From NCBI GenBank assembly GCA_900549885.1, contig URQA01000107.1:1-8310 (forward strand): a DNA stretch of 8,310 nt, read 5' to 3'. The position numbers and the translations under genes were made by a program. Below the pieces are notes generated by a model. The model worked only from the letters and a program-made list of their open reading frames with translations, had not been told where the DNA came from and did no database searches. Each line of letters starts with the position of its first letter. Positions within the stretch are counted from its first letter, which is position 1. Shown piece after piece: positions 5,302 to 8,310 of the stretch. Origin of the DNA: an uncultured Eubacteriales bacterium (GTDB lineage Bacteria; Bacillota; Clostridia; Oscillospirales; Oscillospiraceae).

Positions 5302-6768
5302 ATGGAATTGAGACAACTTACCGCTCTGGAGCTGGGGGCGGCCATCAAGCGGGGTATGGTGTCCATCCCGGAGGCCGCCCAGGCGGCGCTGGATGCCATC
5401 CAGGCGCGGGATGGGGCACTCAACAGCTATGTCACCGTGACTGGGGAGCGGGTCATGGAACGGGCCATGGCCCTGCAAAAAGGCGTAAAGGATGCTCAGA
5501 GTCCCCTGTACGGCGTGCCCATGGCCTTGAAAGACAACATCTGCACCAAGGGGGTCAAGACCTCCTGCGCCTCCAAAATTCTGGGAGACTTCCGCCCCCC
5601 CTATGATGCCACGGTGGTGGAGCGTCTGGCCGCTACGGGAGCGCTGTCCCTGGGCAAGCTGAACATGGATGAGTTCGCCATGGGCTCCACCAGCGAGACC
5701 TCCTTCTATGGCCCCACCCGCAACCCATGGGACCTTACCCGGGTCCCCGGCGGATCCTCCGGCGGCGGGGCGGCGGCGGTAGCTGCTGGGCTGGGGTGGT
5801 ACGCCATTGGCTCGGACACCGGCGGGTCCATCCGCCAGCCCGCCTCTTACTGCGGCGTTACTGGCATCAAGCCCACCTACGGCACCGTGTCCCGGTACGG
5901 GCTTATCGCCTATGTCTCCTCCCTGGATCAAATCGGCCCTCTGTGCCGGGACGCGGCGGACTGCGCCGCTGTGCTGGATATGCTCCAGGGCCGGGACAGG
6001 CGGGACGGCACCAGCCTGGAGGGGGACTACGGCCATCTGCTGGACCGCCTCACCGGCGACGTGCGGGGGCTGAAAATCGGCATCCCGGCAGAGTGCTTCA
6101 GTCAGGGACTGGATGATGAGGTGCGCAGGGCCGTGCTGTCGGCGGCAGCGGTGCTGAAAAGCCGGGGGGCGGAGCTGGTGGAGCTGGCCTTCCCAGTGCT
6201 GGAATACGGCGTGCCCGCCTATTATATCATCGCCGCGGCGGAGGCCAGCTCCAATCTGTCCCGGTTCGACGGGGTAAAGTACGGCTGGCGGGCGGAGGGG
6301 TACGAGGACCTCACTGACCTGTACAACAAAACCCGCACTCAGGGCTTCGGCATGGAAGTCAAGCGGCGCATCCTGCTGGGCACCTTTGTACTCTCTGCCG
6401 GCTACTACGACGCTTATTACAAAAAAGCCCTCCAGGTGAAGGCAGTCATCAAGAGCGCCTTTGACGAGGCATTTACCCGGTGTGATCTGCTGCTCACCCC
6501 GGTGGCCCCCACCACCGCCCCCATGCTGGGGGACAGCTTGGGCGACCCGCTGAAAATGTACCTCAGCGACATCTACACCGTGCCGGTGAACCTGGCGGGA
6601 CTGCCGGCGCTGTCTATGCCCTGCGGCTTTGACGCTCAAGGGCTGCCCATCGGGGCACAGCTCATCGGCCCCCATTTCGGGGAGGGGCGGCTGCTCAACG
6701 CCGCCCATACGTTCCAGCTAGAAACGGACTACCACAAGCGGATACCGAAAGGAGGGGAGCCCGCATGA
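5302..6768 (+). CDS. gatA: Asp-tRNA(Asn)/Glu-tRNA(Gln) amidotransferase subunit A (glutaminase)
   Basis: A 488-residue amidase-signature enzyme of normal length. It releases ammonia from glutamine (or asparagine) and passes it through the complex to GatB, which amidates the mischarged tRNA. The catalytic Ser-cis-Ser-Lys triad is intact: Lys77 in GVPMALKDNI, Ser152 in GGSSGGG (150-156), and nucleophile Ser176 in GSDTGGSIRQPAS. Each is offset by two from the published Staphylococcus aureus residues (Lys79, Ser154, Ser178). Other family marks are LGKLNMDEFAMGSTSETS, TRNPWD, the C-terminal TPVAPTTAP, and NLAGLPALSMPCGF. GAGGGGG (5288-5294), overlapping the end of gatC, is the ribosome site. The last bases of the gene overlap the gatB start in an ATGA arrangement. 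Control is presumably through the upstream T-box. Confidence 0.97.
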   Translation: MELRQLTALELGAAIKRGMVSIPEAAQAALDAIQARDGALNSYVTVTGERVMERAMALQKGVKDAQSPLYGVPMALKDNICTKGVKTSCASKILGDFRPPYDATVVERLAATGALSLGKLNMDEFAMGSTSETSFYGPTRNPWDLTRVPGGSSGGGAAAVAAGLGWYAIGSDTGGSIRQPASYCGVTGIKPTYGTVSRYGLIAYVSSLDQIGPLCRDAADCAAVLDMLQGRDRRDGTSLEGDYGHLLDRLTGDVRGLKIGIPAECFSQGLDDEVRRAVLSAAAVLKSRGAELVELAFPVLEYGVPAYYIIAAAEASSNLSRFDGVKYGWRAEGYEDLTDLYNKTRTQGFGMEVKRRILLGTFVLSAGYYDAYYKKALQVKAVIKSAFDEAFTRCDLLLTPVAPTTAPMLGDSLGDPLKMYLSDIYTVPVNLAGLPALSMPCGFDAQGLPIGAQLIGPHFGEGRLLNAAHTFQLETDYHKRIPKGGEPA

Positions 6769-8195
6769 CCTGGGAGACTGTCATTGGCCTGGAAACCCAT
6801 GTGGAACTGGCCACCCAAACAAAAATCTTCTGCTCCTGCACCACACAGTTCGGAGGCGACCCCAACACCCACTGCTGCCCGGTGTGCACTGGGATGCCCG
6901 GTGCGCTGCCGGTACTCAATGCAAAGGTGCTGGAATACGCGGTCAAAGCTGGGCTGGCCCTGAACTGCCAAATCACCCGGTACAGCAAGTTTGACCGGAA
7001 GAACTATTTTTACCCCGATCTGCCCAAAGCCTATCAAATCAGTCAGCTCTACCTGCCCATCGCCCGGGACGGAGCGGTGTCTGTCCGTACCCAGGAGGGG
7101 GAGCGCACCATCCGCATCCACGAGCTGCACATGGAGGAGGACGCGGGCAAGCTGGTCCACGACCCCTGGCTGGACCAGACCCGGGCAGACTACAACCGCT
7201 GCGGCGTGCCCCTCATCGAGATTGTCACGGAGCCGGACTTCCGCACCGCCGACCAGGTGATCGCCTATCTGGAACAGCTCAAGGAGACGCTGCAATACCT
7301 GGGGGTGTCCGACTGCAAGATGCAGGAAGGCTCTCTGCGGTGCGACGTGAACCTGTCCGTCCGCCCTGCGGACAGCCGCAGTCTGGGCACCCGCACAGAG
7401 ATGAAAAACCTCAACTCCTTCAAGGCCATTGCCCGGGCCATCGAGTACGAATCCCAGCGGCAGATCGAGCTGCTGGAACAGGGCAGGCCGGTGGTGCAGG
7501 AGACCCGGCGCTGGGACGAGAACAAGGACGCCACCTATGCCATGCGCTCCAAGGAGAATGCCCAGGACTACCGCTACTTCCCTGAGCCGGATATCCCCCC
7601 CATCCAGCTGAGCGAAGAATATCTGGAGCGTCTGCGTACCCAGCAGCCCGAACTGGCCGACGCCAAGCGGGCGCGGTATCAGGCGGACTACGGCCTGCCC
7701 CCCTACGACTGCCATATGATTACCTCGGACAAGGCTCTGGCCCGCTTTTTTGAAGCGCTGGTGGAGTTGGGGACGCCCCCCAAACAGGGGGCCAACTGGA
7801 TTATGGGCCAGGTGCTGGGCGCCCTGTCTGCCCGGGGGCTGGAGCCCCAGGAGATGAAGCTCACCGCCCCTACCCTGGCCCGGCTCATCGCCCTGGTGGG
7901 AGAGGGTAGGCTCAACCGCAACACCGCGGTGAAGGTATTTGAAGCGGTGTTTGACGATGACAGCGACGTGGAGCAGTACGTGAAGGCCCACGGACTGGAG
8001 CAAATTGGCGACGAAGGTCTGGTGGCCGAAGTGGTCGCCCGGGTCTTGGCCGCCAATCCCCAATCGGCAGCGGACTACAAGGGAGGCAGGGAGAAGGCTT
8101 TTGGCTTCCTGGTTGGCCAGGTGATGCGGGAGCTGAAGGGTAAGGCCGACCCCAGGGTGGTGAACGCTTTGCTCCGGCGGAAGCTGGCGGAATAA
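6765..8195 (+). CDS. gatB: Asp-tRNA(Asn)/Glu-tRNA(Gln) amidotransferase subunit B (kinase/amidase)
   Basis: A 476-residue protein, the full family length. GatB binds the mischarged tRNA, phosphorylates its Asp or Glu side chain with ATP and replaces the phosphate with ammonia from GatA. The N-terminal catalytic cradle shows VIGLETHVEL (Glu10, His12) and zinc-binding cysteines in CSC (23, 25) and CCPVC (37-41), followed by GMPGALPVLN. Further signatures are KFDRKNYFYPDLPKAYQISQ, IRIHELHMEEDAGKL, DYNRCGVPLIEIVTEPD, GSLRCDVNLSVRP, TEMKNLNSFKAI and YRYFPEPDIPP. The C-terminal third is the helical and YqeY-like tail domain that contacts the tRNA elbow (about 325-474, ending GKADPRVVNALLRRKL). The start overlaps the gatA stop (ATGA) and is served by AAAGGAGG at 6748-6754 inside gatA. 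It is the last gene of the operon, followed 45-80 bases later by a terminator. Confidence 0.97.
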   Translation: MTWETVIGLETHVELATQTKIFCSCTTQFGGDPNTHCCPVCTGMPGALPVLNAKVLEYAVKAGLALNCQITRYSKFDRKNYFYPDLPKAYQISQLYLPIARDGAVSVRTQEGERTIRIHELHMEEDAGKLVHDPWLDQTRADYNRCGVPLIEIVTEPDFRTADQVIAYLEQLKETLQYLGVSDCKMQEGSLRCDVNLSVRPADSRSLGTRTEMKNLNSFKAIARAIEYESQRQIELLEQGRPVVQETRRWDENKDATYAMRSKENAQDYRYFPEPDIPPIQLSEEYLERLRTQQPELADAKRARYQADYGLPPYDCHMITSDKALARFFEALVELGTPPKQGANWIMGQVLGALSARGLEPQEMKLTAPTLARLIALVGEGRLNRNTAVKVFEAVFDDDSDVEQYVKAHGLEQIGDEGLVAEVVARVLAANPQSAADYKGGREKAFGFLVGQVMRELKGKADPRVVNALLRRKLAE

Positions 8196-8239
8196 GAAGC
8201 TTCCGCCCGTCCCAGGGCATGGCGGACAATCGTGGCGAA

Positions 8240-8279
8240 AGAAGCGGCCCTGGCAAGACTGCCCGGGCCGCTTTTCTTG
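8240..8279 (+). terminator. rho-independent terminator after gatB
   Basis: AAGCGGCCC (8242-8250) pairs perfectly with GGGCCGCTT (8265-8273). An inner GGCA/TGCC helix (8252-8255 with 8260-8263) caps the stem, and the T-rich TTTTCTT follows. It ends the aspS-gatCAB operon. The 30 bases after it to the window end hold nothing I can identify. Confidence 0.88.
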
Positions 8280-8310
8280 TACATGGACATCACGCCGCCT
8301 GTTCCGTTCA

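Noticed and set aside
5056..6708. 550-codon open frame on the - strand opposite gatC and gatA
   Set aside because: It is antisense to two unmistakable genes, is a product of high GC at third codon positions, and its translation is a low-complexity mix rich in Gly, His, Gln and Val with no recognisable domain.
6729..8063. 444-codon open frame on the - strand opposite gatB
   Set aside because: Same reason: a mirror of the GC-rich gatB coding sequence, with composition unlike a real protein.
8075..8310. A possible neighbouring gene at the right edge (- strand frame 8075-8293, or + strand ATG at 8283)
   Set aside because: The - frame runs through the terminator and the 3' end of gatB without a recognisable product; the + ATG has no ribosome site and only nine codons are visible.

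Overview
The window looks like the chromosome of a GC-rich anaerobic Firmicute, most likely a Clostridia/Oscillospiraceae-type gut bacterium. The pointers are strong AGGAGG-type ribosome sites, a T-box riboswitch, rho-independent terminators, butyrate-type CoA-transferase genes, a family 4 (iron-sulfur) uracil-DNA glycosylase, and an archaeal-type aspartyl-tRNA synthetase encoded together with gatCAB. The organism call is inference, since no rRNA or other phylogenetic marker is present.

Left part (1-2439, + strand): the 3' end of a CoA-transferase alpha subunit gene, the complete beta subunit gene and a sodium:solute symporter gene, tightly packed as one transcription unit. It ends in a strong hairpin terminator that also lies at the 3' end of the convergent uracil-DNA glycosylase gene (2440-3039, - strand). 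The unit probably moves a small carboxylate into the cell and activates or exchanges it as a CoA thioester; the substrate cannot be read from the sequence.

Middle (3040-3522): a divergent control region of 483 bases without a protein gene. It holds an extended -10 promoter candidate for the glycosylase, a near-consensus TTGACA-17-TAGAAT promoter on the + strand, and a complete T-box riboswitch with Stem I, Stem II, Stem III, antiterminator and terminator. The inferred specifier is AAC (Asn).

Right part (3523-8310, + strand): aspS, gatC, gatA and gatB, then a terminator. The AspRS is the short archaeal-type form without the bacterial insertion domain. It carries the loop proline associated with non-discriminating enzymes, so it should make Asp-tRNA(Asn) as well as Asp-tRNA(Asp). 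GatCAB would then amidate Asp-tRNA(Asn) to Asn-tRNA(Asn), and could also convert Glu-tRNA(Gln) to Gln-tRNA(Gln). An Asn-sensing T-box ahead of these genes closes the loop: uncharged tRNA(Asn) turns on the machinery that charges it. The most interesting detail is that the specifier sits in the tetranucleotide CAAC, which overlaps a Gln codon (CAA) with the Asn codon (AAC), the two amino acids whose tRNAs GatCAB finishes. Two adjacent palindromes in the 159-base aspS-gatC gap are the other unexplained structure. Otherwise the genes are intact and ordinary, and I see no mobile element, CRISPR array or new defence system.
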